A DNA stretch of 64,000 nt from Sycobia sp. Sy_11 (GCA_018907035.1 JACCIC010000048.1:2460001-2524000), one strand, 5' to 3'; shown: positions 12,503 through 23,984, counted from the first letter of the stretch. Program-made: numbers and translations. The notes: generated by a model not told the origin, from the letters alone.

Positions 12503-12793
12503 CGGCCTGATATTAATAGTTTAACCTAGCTAATTTGAGTTGATATTCTACATAATTCAAGACGCCACCTACTGGCCGCTGGAGAAATTGACTGCTAAGA
12601 TATTTAAATGCGCTCTTAATTTATTGATGAAAGTAAAATGATTTTCAATAAAAAAATATTGCCTATGCCCTTCCGAAGAGGATATAGAATATATATTTTA
12701 ATTTCAGAGCAATCAATTCAGTAGTTTTTCTGTTCAACCTATACAAACAAAAACATAATTGTCTTTATAAATTAGCATGATATAATATGATAA
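12503..12793 (-). mobile_element. Helitron-like fragment D (5'-end portion of the family)
   Basis: Matches the right ends of copies A and C: a CCTGATATTAATA segment, AAGACGCCACCTACTGGCC, a run ending TTCAGAGCAATCAATTCAGT and finally ATAAATTAGCATGATA. On the minus strand this is the family 5' end, beginning close to TCATGCTAATTTATAAAG. Confidence 0.65.
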
Positions 12794-13130
12794 AAGGTGA
12801 CAAGAATAATTATGAAGTTTGTTATAGAATTTTTCATGTTTAAAAAAATATGTTGAAAAAAATATATGTCTATATCAACATATTTCCATTCAAAATACAA
12901 TTCTCGAAACCATTCTTTAAAATTACTTTCTACCATAGTATAAAATAAACCAAGTATGGTGTATTCGAATTCCTTATCATTTGAAATTTCTCTTGAATGT
13001 AATACATTTATCAATATGACCATTTTCAATCAATTACGCATAAATGTATGAGTATCAATTCGTATAAATTCTAGAGTTCAGGTTGGCTTAACAGTTTTGG
13101 TCACTTTATTAATTAAATAACAGAAAAAAG

Positions 13131-13134
<4 letters not shown>

Positions 13135-13162
<28 letters not shown>
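13135..13162. repeat. (AT)n microsatellite
   Basis: A short pure AT run. The flanks 12793-13297 hold no recognisable gene. Confidence 0.9.
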
Positions 13163-13164
<2 letters not shown>

Positions 13165-13296
13165 TTTCTTAAGAATAAAATGATATTTCAGGATTATATT
13201 AACTTATTTCTAATTTAAACAAAAGAAAGTATTGAAATCAATTTGTATACAATCAAGTGTATGCATATATGTATGAGTGCCAATTCGTGTAGGTTT

Positions 13297-13796
13297 CGAA
13301 ATGATTACATCCATGCACTCATTGATAACGTGGAAATTCAGTACTATGAAAATATAATTTAAAAATTATTTTGACATGTACTTGCGGGCCCCCCTTTGAA
13401 AAGTTTTTTGTAAACAAGGGAATTGTAGATACTACTTTATTTCATTTTTTTATTTCCAAAATACTTATCCATATTAAATTACAATAGGGCCCTGTTAACT
13501 CTGTAAAATCATTCATCTCTTTTACAAGAATCATTAGAAAACCGTTTAAAATCAGTACTATAACAATATAATTTAAAAATTATTTTCACATGTAAAAAGG
13601 ACCCCAGTGGAATTTTATATGGGTAGCTATTTTGTAGAAAAAATGAAATAATTTAATATCTATAATTGCCTTGTTTACCAAAAAATTGTTCAAAGACGGG
13701 CCCGCAAGTACATGTTAAAATAAATTTTAAATTCTATTGTGATAGTACTGTATTTCCACGTTATAAATAAGTGAGTGCATGGGCACACTTTTAATA
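13297..13796. mobile_element. Foldback / MITE-like element with ~160-bp inverted arms
   Basis: Left arm (about 13305-13466) and right arm (about 13640-13790) are reverse complements over roughly 160 bp at about 85% by eye. Shared blocks include ACATGTACTTGCGGGCCC, AACGTGGAAATNCAGTACTAT and GTAAACAAGG. A third partial copy (CAGTACTATAACAATATAAT) lies in the middle near 13553. There is no coding capacity. The copia LTR starts about 40 bp to the right. Confidence 0.7.
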
Positions 13797-13838
13797 AGCA
13801 AATTTGTAATTGAAGTAAATGTTTACAAATCATAAAAC

Positions 13839-14267
13839 TGTTAGATTCCTGCCGAACTCTCAAAATGATATTTTGAAATAACGGGGAAACCCTTAGATTA
13901 TTTGAAGCTTGATGAAGACGCAGCGTTTACCGTTATAATGTCTAGTGTACGTGCGATTCTTTCGACAAGTTCAGTCAGGTCATAGTCTGACTGAAATGAT
14001 CACCATCTGCTATATTAGAGTGCTTATTATAGACTTGCGTAGATCGGCGTTATAAACAAGTTTGTACTTATACCTAGAAAGTAAGCGTCTCCGAGTTATT
14101 ATAATGCCCTCAGTGAAGGTTAGTGGTCATTTCGTATTTCGTCGCTGTATAGATCGGTCGCAACATAAAGCTTAGTTAGTGACCGTGTCATATTGTATCT
14201 TATACTTATATTTTTATGTTTAATAAATATCCTTAAAACATTTATTCTGTTATTTATAACTTCTACA
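13839..14267 (+). mobile_element. 5' LTR of a copia retrotransposon
   Basis: The repeat begins TGTTAGA and ends TTCTACA, so it has TG/CA termini. TTATAAA near 14051 is a possible TATA box and AATAAA lies at 14222. The primer site follows directly at 14268 with GGTTATGGGCCCAG, the sequence typical of copia elements that prime from the initiator Met tRNA half-molecule. No 3' LTR was found, because the element is cut at about 16243. Confidence 0.85.
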
Positions 14268-14282
14268 GGTTATGGGCCCAGG
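14268..14282 (+). promoter_or_regulatory. Copia primer binding site
   Basis: GGTTATGGGCCCAGG abuts the LTR end. It matches the primer site known for copia-type retrotransposons, complementary to an internal segment of initiator Met tRNA. Confidence 0.8.
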
Positions 14283-14442
14283 ATACGTTTAATTGCGCTT
14301 CTGAACTTATTTTTTAAAGAAAAAAATAAATAGTGTAAAAATATTGACAAGCTGGCATAGAATAAGGATCTAAGCGCCGCGTCGGAAAAAAACTTTTATA
14401 ATTTTTGTAATTTTTTGTGACTGATAAGTAGTATATTTCTTT

Positions 14443-15077
14443 ATTATGGCTGATAAAGAAATTTTTGAGCTCACTAAACTTAATAAAGATAATTACAACC
14501 TGTGAAAATTCGGGATCGAATTTAGCTTGTATGCGAAAGGCCTGTCGAAATACATTGACGGAAGTGAAATAGAGCCAGAATGGGTAGTATGGAAGAAGCT
14601 ATCATCGCAAGCTGCGGCGATACTACTCAATTCTATAGATAGATCGCTCCACGCAAATTTGCAGAATTGTAAAAGTCCAAAAGAAATTTGAGACAAATTA
14701 AAAGCACTGTATGGATCAGGAAGTCACAATGCTAGAGATATTGCATTGCATCAGTTCTTTGATTTTCGCATAAAAGAAGGAATCTATCGCACTGGAATTG
14801 GAGCAGTTTGAGGGCATCTGCAAAAGACTAACAGATGTTGGAGAATCTCAAATGGACGCAGCAATGTTTATCCGACTTCTGCAAGGAAGTTTAGAAAAAT
14901 TTATTTTTTAAGGCACAAATCGGAAGTATTTGGAAAATTCAAAGTTTTTTAAAATTTTGTAACAAGACAAACAGGCAACAAAATTAACGTCTCACGCTTC
15001 AATAATAGCCGAGAATATACATCAGAAGAATTCCAACAACATATAACGGACTCTGGCATAATACATGAATTTTCGTC

Positions 15078-15133
<56 letters not shown>

Positions 15134-16243
15134 CAAAATGGTAGCACCGAGAGAGGAATGCAAACCAATGTAAAAAGTGTCAGAACAATGCTAATCAGCT
15201 GTGAAATTGATGTCAAGCTTTGGTCAGAAACAGTCAACACCGCCTGCTACATACTTAATCAAGTAGCGATGCAAGGTCGCGAAACTACTCCATATGAAGA
15301 ATGGTAAAATCGGAAACCGGAAATTAATCACCTTCGCATATTTGGTATAGGTGCATATTTGAATATACCGAAGGAGAAACGCAAGAAATTTCAGACAAAA
15401 AGTAAGCCTCTTATACTAGTTGGTTATGAAGGAGAATCGAAAACCAGAGGCTCTGGTATAGCAGCCAAAATAAAATTCATATGAGTAGCGACGTTGATTT
15501 TAACGAGAAAAGTAATAAGAATGCAAAGCGGGAAGCTGAAATTTACCGGTTTCAAATTGAATTTAATTTGATAGACGAATGTTTAAATGAAGCAGTTAAT
15601 GAAGAACGTGAGGCGAATCATCATAACATTGTTGATATTGCCAACTTCGATCGACATCCTATTGATGACGTGGGAGAAAATTTTCAAGCTGACGATGTTG
15701 CAGAAGTAGCTCCAGAATAATCTATATGTAGAAACTTACGGGATAGAGCGCAACTAAATCCTATTGACCGGTACGGAGTACCCATAGCATACATCCCAGA
15801 TAGAATTCCCCTCACTTACGCAAAGACAATGCGTAGCACTGATGCAGCACGGTGAAAAGAGGATATGAAAGAAGAACTTGGTGCTCTTCTTGAAAATCGG
15901 ACGTGAACAAAAGTGGAATTGCCAAAAGGTAAGCGAATAATCGGATGTAACTGAGTATATGCGATTAAAAGAAGTGTAAATAACAATAGCCCTAGGTATA
16001 AAGTACGCCTTGTAGCAAAAGGTTATGCTCGGCGAGAAGGCATTGATTATTACGATACGTTCGCGTCGAGTGTCCGTTACGTGTCTATTCGTATATTGCT
16101 GTGTTCCGGCAAATGAAGATTTCGAGATATCCCAGTTTGACGTAAACACGGCGTTTCTTTACGGCGACCTGCAAAAGGTGATTTATCTGTAGCAACCAGA
16201 AGGCTATGCTAGTGAAGATCATAAAAGTATTGTTTGCAGACTA
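14443..16243 (+). pseudogene. Copia gag-pol relic (gag, integrase part, RT part)
   Basis: The ATG at 14443 opens a gag-like frame (MADKEIFELTKLNKDNYNL) of the copia gag/UBN2 type, already broken by stops at 14503 and 14688. Protease and most of the integrase core are missing. From 15040 the integrase C-terminal half is readable as GIIHEFSSAY, then, after an AT microsatellite, EQNGSTERG and LWSETVNTACYILNQV. The RT part starts around 15750 (RDRAQLNPIDRYG, PKGKRIIGCN, YKVRLVAKGYARREGIDY) and stops at a VCRLN-like motif near 16240, where Helitron-like copy B takes over. Many stops and frameshifts make it non-functional. Confidence 0.85.
15080..15130. repeat. (AT)n microsatellite inside the copia integrase frame
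   Basis: A pure AT run placed exactly where copia integrases read AYTPEQNG. The AY codons remain on its left and the EQNG codons on its right, with the reading frame shifted across it. Confidence 0.95.
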
Positions 16244-16900
16244 AATCGAACGATTTCTACGGGGAGTATCGTGTTTAGTTGGTAGAAAACGATGTTCAGG
16301 TATGTCGGGACAACTTCTACAGGGAGTTTCGTGTTCGAATGATAGAATGCGAGTTCCAGGTGTTTTTAAACGACTTCTACGGGGTATTTCGTGTATAGTT
16401 GGTGGGAAACAAAATCCAGGTATGTCAGTACGGCTTCTATGAAGAGATTAGTATTCTATCATTCAAACACTCCCAATAAGAGTCGTCCCGGGATAACTGA
16501 ACATTGTATTCTACGTCCCCAATACAAAACTCTCTATAGCCGTCGTCCCGAGACATTTCCTATAGTCCGAACATGATACTCTCCGAAAACGTCGTCTCGA
16601 GACACTTGGATATCTTTTTCTACCGCTTGAACTCGAAAGTATATTTTTCTCCATGGAAGCCATATTTAATATGCATAAATATATATATTGTAGAAAATGG
16701 TCGGCAAAATATCAACTTTTTAAAGTGGACGCTACATTGAAACGGCTTTTTATAAGAAGCGACGATAAGTAAATTATAGTCAATTATTTATTGAGATATA
16801 GATTTGTATATATAGAGTACTTTTTACTTAGATATTATTGAATTATTTATGAAATCGGTGGAATTATTATCTCGGGCGAAGCCGAGACAGGGGATGCTAG
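16243..16900 (+). mobile_element. Helitron-like non-autonomous element, copy B (5'-truncated)
   Basis: The 3' end carries the hairpin TCTCGGGCGAAGCCGAGA (16870-16887), a 9-bp spacer and CTAG at 16897-16900, followed by T. This is the classical Helitron 3' arrangement. Inside lies the family's palindromic repeat core (16250-16640). The 5' part is missing because the left end joins the copia RT relic directly. The right end sits in a mariner relic. Confidence 0.65.
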
Positions 16901-16980
16901 TATGTATATGTATTGCGATGAACTGTAACGCTTCCAACAACACTTCATTGGGACAAATGAGCTTTAGTTGCGACTTCATA

Positions 16981-16982
<2 letters not shown>

Positions 16983-17035
<53 letters not shown>
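16983..17035. repeat. (AT)n microsatellite inside the mariner relic
   Basis: A pure AT run lying between the GDES and ETK-type motifs of the transposase relic. Confidence 0.95.
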
Positions 17036-17038
<3 letters not shown>

Positions 17039-17138
17039 TCATCACCAGTTATAACGCTTTATAGAAAATTAGCATCATCATTCACTTCAATCAACATCTC
17101 CTGAGCTATGGTCTTATATAGATATTACACTTATATAG

Positions 17139-17222
17139 ATTCTTATGCAACTGTCAATATTCGTAGGCATTCGTATGCAACTGTCAATATTCGTATGCAT
17201 TCGTATGCAACTGTCAACATTT
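17139..17222. repeat. 30-bp tandem repeat, about 2.7 copies
   Basis: The unit ATTCGTATGCAACTGTCAAT plus ATTCGTATGC recurs with few mismatches. Confidence 0.85.
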
Positions 17223-17504
17223 CAAATGTTTTAGAGCACTGAATATCATTTTTAACACAAAATTTAATCCAAATCTTTAATGCAAACTCTTTGCTCCATT
17301 TTTTTGGTAAAAGAAAATCGCTGAGGACACGAAACTCTTATAACTTTATATATCTGTCACAAATAAAGAGATAATGCTATAGAGCTAAAGTCGTGAATAT
17401 ATACTTGGTATACCTATACCAACAAAAAATATTCAAAATTGTTAATCGAACGAACGTAGTCCTCGATATTTGCAAAGTCACCTTAATATTTGAACACACC
17501 TCTT

Positions 17505-17870
17505 ACAGTCATTATAATATAATGTATTAACTAAAATAATGACAATCAGACTGTCCTTGTTTATTATTAATACCGAAAATTCTGAAATAAAAGTTATTAG
17601 TAAAAATAAATTAGACTGAAAATTAAAATTAAAAAAATAAAATAATAAAATAAAATTAGAATAATAATAATAATAATAATAATAATAAACTATATTCTAT
17701 GTTAGAGAAGGACAACCTGAAGACTCGCACCACCTTATTTTCTCCTTTGCTGTCCGAAGTTTCGAACCGCTACGGTTCATCCTCAGGATGAAACTAAACT
17801 CAAAAGAAAAACACAGAATGCTACTTTATATACACTATCCCCACTCTAAATATATTGGTATAATACTTAT
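17505..17870 (-). mobile_element. Penelope-like terminal-repeat fragment with degenerate hammerhead motif
   Basis: Shares blocks with the Penelope-like element end at 62.7-63.1 kb: CAGACTGTCCTTGTTTA, TCTGAAATAAAAGTTATTA, TTCTATGTTAG and a motif reading on minus CTGAGGA, GAACC/GGTTC stem, GAAAC (17759-17786). No coding sequence is attached. Confidence 0.6.
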
Positions 17871-18180
17871 AGGATCTCCACCTTTTTGACTTAAATGTAA
17901 AACATAAGTTTTATATTAATAAAGAATGATAAGCGTTGTCCAATTTATTTGACTCTAACATTAAATTTGCATTATTGCGATTCTTCAAAATATAGCAGAA
18001 ATAGATACCACCAATATGTTAATTTGATAGGCGCTATTTAAACATCCACGGTAATTCATAAACTACGGGGATTCATTTAAAAGTATCAAAACCATCCAGA
18101 TGTAATTAATGCAGAATGTAATATAATGTAATTAATAAACAAAAATAAATATCTCTTAAATATATCCTTATAAGTAAACC

Positions 18181-20056
18181 TACGAGGTCAGACAATTAAA
18201 TAATGCGATAAAATTCGAAAATCTAGTATATTTAAAAGTTAAGGTACATCGTTGCGATTTCCTTCAAAGTAGTTCCCTCCCGCATCTATACACTTATTTC
18301 AGTGAGTTTTAAGGTTTTCGTAACAATCCTGGAACACTTCATGTGGGATCTCTCCGAGTACCCTCATCACAGATTCTTGGATGTCTTCAACAGAGTCAAA
18401 ATGTCGACATTTGACCAATTTTTTCAAATGCGGGAATAGGAAAAATTCGCAAGGGTGACATGTCCGGTGAATAGGGAGGTTGTGGTAACGTTGCGAAGTC
18501 TTTTGACGCCAAAAATTGAGAAACACTGAATGCACTGTGACAGGGAGCATTGTCGTGATGAGGAGCATTGTCGTCTGAGCACACTTTTTCATAATTTTTC
18601 TAGTACATTACGATAGAATATTAGATTTACGGTTTGCCCAGGTAGTGCAAACTCTTTGTGCCACCCCTGTACTATAGAAGAAGCAAATGTACATGGTTTT
18701 CACCTTAGACTTACTCATTCTCGCCATCTTTGGCCTTGGCGCTCCAAGGGACAGCCATTGTTGGCTTTGTCGTTAAGTTTTGGGATCATATTGAAAGAAC
18801 CAATTTTCACCACCAGTAATAACTTGATCGACAAAAGTAGGATCACTTTCAACCTTCTCAAAACAATCTTGGGCGATGTTCATTCGGTGGACTTTTTGCT
18901 CATCTGAAATGTTCTTCAGTACCATTGTTGTATTTTTCAGTGGTATGTCTAAATAATGTAAACAAGCCGAATGTATTCTGAGTTAAGCTTATTTATAGTA
19001 TGTCTAGAATATAATTTATTAAAGTATATATAAGATCAAATCCCAACCGATCTTTTTGAATAGCGGCCCACTCTCCAGATGTGCGCAATCTTTACAGTTT
19101 ATTGCAGTTCATCTTTACGATTCATTGTCTTAGGAAAGTTTGGGATTTTCCGTCCCTTCGACGAAAATAGAATAGCATAATATTATAGACGGGAAAATCT
19201 AGTAATGACTCATGCACATCTGCAGAAAAGATTTGTGAAAAGTGGGGGAGGCAAGGTGAAGAGTATTGAGAAGAAACGGCAACGGCAGTGAGATGACAGT
19301 GACTGAACGAAGAGTGTGTTGTGGGGTACCGTTGGTTATTCGTATTAGTTCCTTCGCCAATGTATTTTACGTTCTTTTACTATTTGAATACACTTTTTCA
19401 TTTTGTTATATATTGATTAAATCTTCTGTTCTACATTTTTAACCTTCTCCCTATTCGTGCTTTAAAATTAAGTTAGTTATTAAAACTACAACCATCTTCG
19501 CGAATAGCTTTTTCATGGTGAAATCATCGGTTAAAATCTTTCTTCGGTTAAACTGTTTTCCGGTTAATATTCAACTCATCAGCCAACATTTGAATGGTTA
19601 GTCGCCGGTCTTGAAGAACAAAAGCGCGGACGCCCTACGCATTCGCATCGGTTCGTATTTGAATTGGCCTTCCGCTCCACGCCTCGTCTTCGATGCTCTC
19701 ACGGCCTGTTTTCAAATCGGCATGCCACCGAAGCACCTGACTATGACTCAAGGCATCACTACCATACACTTTAAGCACTTTTCCATAAGTTTCTGTCGCG
19801 GTTTTCCCGAGTGTCGCACAAAATTTTATTGTACACCGTTGCTCTAAATTTCTCTGTTCCATTTTCGTGACATGCACTACTCGCGCCTTGTTACAAAACA
19901 CTAAACAACTGGCGAAGAAATAATCGTACAAGAGTCGTCAAGTTCTCAATTGGGAGAATAGGGATGTACTACTACGGTAGCGGAGTTACAGATTCGCAGT
20001 GTCGCCACAGGCCGAGAAATAAAATCGGTCGCATTACTTAATTGTCTGACCTCGTA
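18181..20056 (-). mobile_element. Mariner transposon (TIRs intact) interrupted by a solo LTR
   Basis: Termini are inverted repeats beginning CGAGGTCAGACAATTAA (18183) and its complement ending at 20054, about 28 bp with one mismatch, flanked by the TA duplication expected of Tc1/mariner (18181-18182, 20055-20056). Subtracting the 565-bp LTR and its 5-bp duplication leaves about 1.3 kb, a full mariner length. The transposase runs on minus from about 19862: helix-turn-helix region ([20 protein letters not shown]), WSGRP linker, MKKLFAKM, then after the LTR KNISDEQK, ITGGENW (first catalytic Asp replaced by Gly), HHDNAPCH-type and YSPDMSP segments. Stops and frameshifts are present, so it is dead. 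Confidence 0.9.
18926..19490. mobile_element. Solo LTR inserted in the mariner, 5-bp target duplication
   Basis: A 565-bp block starting TGTTGTATTT and ending AAAACTACA is bounded on both sides by ACCAT (18921-18925 and 19491-19495). Removing it restores continuity of the mariner transposase at the KMV/VLKN region. TG/CA ends plus a 5-bp duplication fit BEL/Pao or copia LTRs. No internal element sequence remains, so it is a solo LTR from recombination. Confidence 0.85.
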
Positions 20057-20156
20057 TATAAAGAATTAATTAATGGCTCCCTGATAATAATACTAAGTTT
20101 TAAGAATAATGAGTTCTCAAAACTGACAGCAGCGATGGTAGAATTATTAAATATCA

Positions 20157-20450
20157 ATTACGCTTGAATTCAAAAAAGAATTATCTTGAATTATCTATGT
20201 TTTTACATTATTTACATAATTTTAGATTATTTTAACAAAGTTGAACCATTTTCATTATCATTATCTACTATTAAACACATTATACATAAATTTAAGTTTA
20301 ATATTTAATTTTTTCAAATATAAACTTTGTGGGAACGGGCCTGGAAAGTTCATATCTGTTTGTTATAGTAATAATAAATTGTCAGAATAAATACAGAAGA
20401 TCGTTCATCTAAAAACATCAATGATTCAAGATAATTATTTGTTAATTTTT
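20157..20450. mobile_element. MITE-like dispersed repeat, copy 1
   Basis: Nearly the same ~300-bp sequence occurs at 29296-29610. It begins CAATTACGCTTGAATTC and includes GAATTATCTTGAATTATC. The other end is an inverted match (CATCAATGATTCAAGATAAT), giving ~28-bp imperfect terminal inverted repeats. A shared internal block is CGGGCCTGGAAAGTTCATA. It is non-coding. Confidence 0.7.
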
Positions 20451-20459
20451 GTTAAACCG

Positions 20460-21231
20460 CCATTCCTCCGGCGTCAAAACGCTTCTGTTTTCCGTACTAT
20501 TCACAGTGGCGTTATTCTTCGTAGAAGACATTGATATATAGATAGATACAGATTTAAATATGGATAAACTTAAGATGCCTGAAAATATTTTTTTAAATAA
20601 AAATACTAAAAAGCATTTATTACTTACAAAATTTTGCGAAAATTATATAATGATTTTACCATGTCAATATCAGTAAGCCAACAATATATAAATGTTACAT
20701 GTCAATTGAATTGTTGAGCATGGCAAATCTGTGGTCAAGAGAGAAGATTTTGAATGTAATCAAAATTAGGTGTGAAAATATTAATAAATAAAGAAGTTAT
20801 GACGAATTTCCCGTTTTCCCGATCCCCCTTCGTACATATAATCCGAAATGTCGCATAGAAGAATGCGTATGAAAGTCAAATTCGGAATAAGGGCTGACGG
20901 GAGCACAGAAGGAAAATGGGAAACAAAGTAGAATTCAATACCATAGCAAGGTAAATTGTAGACGCACATAAATAAAAGAAATATCATATACATAATATTC
21001 ACAAGAATAAAGGGAACGATTGCCCGAACAAAAGCAGCGATTTCTTTGATATCTACCTTAGGATTTCAGATGGGCTGTAGGGAGGAGACGGAATAGATCA
21101 AGGGAAACGCTACGCCCCAGCCATTAGATAAAATCACTTCGATCCGAACGTTTGCAAAAATGATTGATTAAAGGCCGTACACCAAGTGACGGGAGTGTGA
21201 CACGCAGATGACTCCCGATCGATGTATATAT

Positions 21232-21294
<63 letters not shown>

Positions 21295-22659
21295 TCCCCA
21301 TGGTAAAGCGTGTCAATTACACCAATTACCAAGTAGTATATAGCATGATAAGTTTATTTAAGATCCATTGTAATCTCGGTATACATATCATGTGCGTGTA
21401 TGTGTGTACATGTGTGTGTGCGCGCACGTAAGAGTGTGTGTTCGTCTTTAATGACAATTTTCGAGTTGTATCAATTGTTTTAGGCTTAAAAAAGAAGTAT
21501 AACTTAATTGAAACTTGAACAAATTATATTTTACATATTCTTGCGTAGGTAGACCAAAAAAATTTACTACTAAACAAAGTTCAAGAAATTTTTCCGGTAA
21601 AGTAAGAAAAAGCTTTGTAAGCCTATAGTTTCGGGAAATGAGTTTTTGAAAATATAAATAGCATCATCTAGAGAAAGAAATTTAAAAGAAAAGAGTAAAT
21701 CATTCTCGAAATTCAACTCGCGCGCACGTAGAGATTCAATACTATTTTTAATGCTCAGTGTCCACCTAATAACAATCGGACAAATCAATTTTCATAATAT
21801 CTATAATATATAATTTTTATACGTATAATAATTTTTATATTTTTTATGGATCTTTTAATTTTTGTAATGACCTACTACAATATAATTGTGATGATTGTCT
21901 TTATTTATAATCAATGCCGCAGAATCGTAAATAGAAATACTAAAGTATTAAAATCAAGATTAATTTTGTCAGGGGAAACAAATTTTGACTGCTCCATTTA
22001 GGAAAACTTTTTCCCCATCTACAACGACCAACAACATTCGAGTCGCTTCTGATTCTTTTTAGGGGCTAGAAGAAATTCTAAATCCGTTAAAGCTAGTGAA
22101 TGCAACAGCAGACTCTTTGAATAAGAAGAATTAGCTTCAATCAATTATTAAAAATGTATGTCAGTATCCATGATTTTATTATTTTTCTTCAACATTTTTT
22201 GATGGAGTTGACTGCTTTGGTAAAGTGAAGCAGTCTCATGATATTACTATAGATATAGAAAAAAACTTGTGTACTTAGATTAAACAAATCTAGATGTTCA
22301 CGAACAATACCTTTAGAAAAAATAACATTAGTCCCAGATCTGATATCTCTCTCGCTACTAAAATTTGCTAGTACACATAAACACGCTTCTTACCATTTTG
22401 AACTAAATCTAATGTAAATACCTGCTAATATCTGATTGTTTCTATAATATACTAATTGGTTGATCCATACATTTTCGTGCTGAACTATAAATCATTGGCC
22501 ATATAATTTGCTCATTTGTACAATATGGAGCAATAAAATAAAGCAGTGATCATCTTCTCTTAATCCCCTTTCTCAAAAACAAGTTTAGTGCGGTGATTAA
22601 TAAAAAATGCAGATCACCGTATCAACTCACAATTTACCCTAAATTATCGGCGATTCGAA

Positions 22660-22660
<1 letters not shown>
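20460..22660. other. AT-rich DNA with an (AT)n run, no gene recognised
   Basis: Contains an AT microsatellite at about 21222-21290 and a short TG-rich patch near 21385-21440. A minus-strand frame of 72 codons at 21570-21788 has plausible amino-acid composition but no recognisable motif, so I do not call it a gene. Confidence 0.5.

Positions 22661-22666
<6 letters not shown>

Positions 22667-22712
<46 letters not shown>
22667..22712. repeat. (CT)n microsatellite
   Basis: An almost pure CT run. Confidence 0.95.
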
Positions 22713-22717
<5 letters not shown>

Positions 22718-22902
22718 TGGCTCTCCTGTAAATGATCGGTGTATAATATCGCGGAGGGTTAGGTGGGAAGGGGGGCAAGGAGTTTTCTAGAAAGTCCTAC
22801 GACCATTTGAATAATGTAATTTGGAATGTGAATGATGTTTTGCTCTGAGAATGGGTGTACGTGCGTAGTTTTTTATTATTCGACCGAACGTGGCATATAG
22901 AT

Positions 22903-22906
22903 ATAG

Positions 22907-22991
<85 letters not shown>
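22903..22991. repeat. (TA)n(TG)n compound microsatellite
   Basis: A short TA run passes directly into about 33 TG dinucleotides. Confidence 0.95.
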
Positions 22992-22993
<2 letters not shown>

Positions 22994-23559
22994 CTCCGAT
23001 GGATGGAAGCTCATTGTTAAAATGCATGGGTTCGCATTTTAAAAATTAAAATTTATATTTACAAATTTATACATTTACAAATTTAAAATTTACATTTTAA
23101 ATTTGTGCTGTACAAGATGATGCTTATATTTCAATGCGGCGGTGTTGTGTAGAGAACAAGCCGATGTGGATTCGTATTCGGTTTTGAAATGAATAATCAC
23201 GATAGCGTAGTATTTTAGAGAGCTTCAAGCTTAACGGTGTGTTGTGTTCCTAAAAATATTATATTATTTAATTTCTATTTTAGTTTAAATTTTTTAAATA
23301 GAGTGATCTAATAATAATCATATAAACTTAAGTCCAGTATGTAAATAGCACCGGATGCCCGTAAGGACTATACTCCGGTCCTCGAAGTGTCCCACATTCC
23401 CACATGGTGTAATAACTTTCAATATAAATATCTACTACAGAACAATAACTAAACAATAATCAAAGCAAACTTCCAAATTTGGTTCGTACAGTCTATGAAT
23501 CGAAGTTTGCCAACGTTGAAAATCTACTTGATATAATAAAATATATCGTAAGACTAATA

Positions 23560-23848
23560 ATAATTGAAATCATTATTTGGAAAGAGGAATGTCAAATGGT
23601 ACGCGTTAGCTCTTGTGAAATTATATACAATATCTTATATACAAACCGAGCTTCCCTCAAGTACATGGGCTCACGTGCCTACAAAGGAAAATCCAGCTGA
23701 TTTAGCTACACGTGGGGCTAAGCCAGCTGATTTAGCGAAAAATTCGCAATGGTGGCATACGTCGGTCGGGTACCTGCGACTGGGCTCCTCGGACGCCCGA
23801 CGATCAGCTCGAGTGAAGCAAGGAGTCATTCTGCAACTAGCAAACTGA
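23560..23848 (+). pseudogene. BEL/Pao pol fragment
   Basis: A short open frame reads WAHVPTKENPADLATRG, followed by a repeat of the AKPADLA element and SQWWH. This is the segment between RNase H and the integrase zinc-binding domain in BEL/Pao polyproteins (compare WRHVPGLDNPADLPSRG in the minus-strand BEL element of this window). Both ends are cut and no LTR was identified. It comes from a different BEL family than the element at 41.5-45 kb. Confidence 0.75.
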
Positions 23849-23984
23849 TGGTGAATTGAGTTTTGCACGTTTTTGACGTGAGTTTTGCCAATCAAATCTT
23901 AATTTTCACTTGCCGGTCGATAGTGTGGCAGTCGTGTTGCATCTGATTAATGTCAATCCCGTGCAGTTCTGAGTGTGTGCCGCC

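Larger units (their letters stand above)
16905..17340 (-). pseudogene. Mariner transposase relic split by an (AT)n run
   Basis: On the minus strand, 17110-17037 reads IAQEMLIEV and VITGDES, the first catalytic Asp region of mariner transposases. After the AT run, 16980-16910 reads TKAHLSQ in the position of the usual TKAQSSQW. The codons between (normally Trp-x-Tyr-x-Tyr-Asp) are replaced by the microsatellite. Upstream (17120-17340) is hard to align and contains a 30-bp tandem triplication. Confidence 0.55.
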
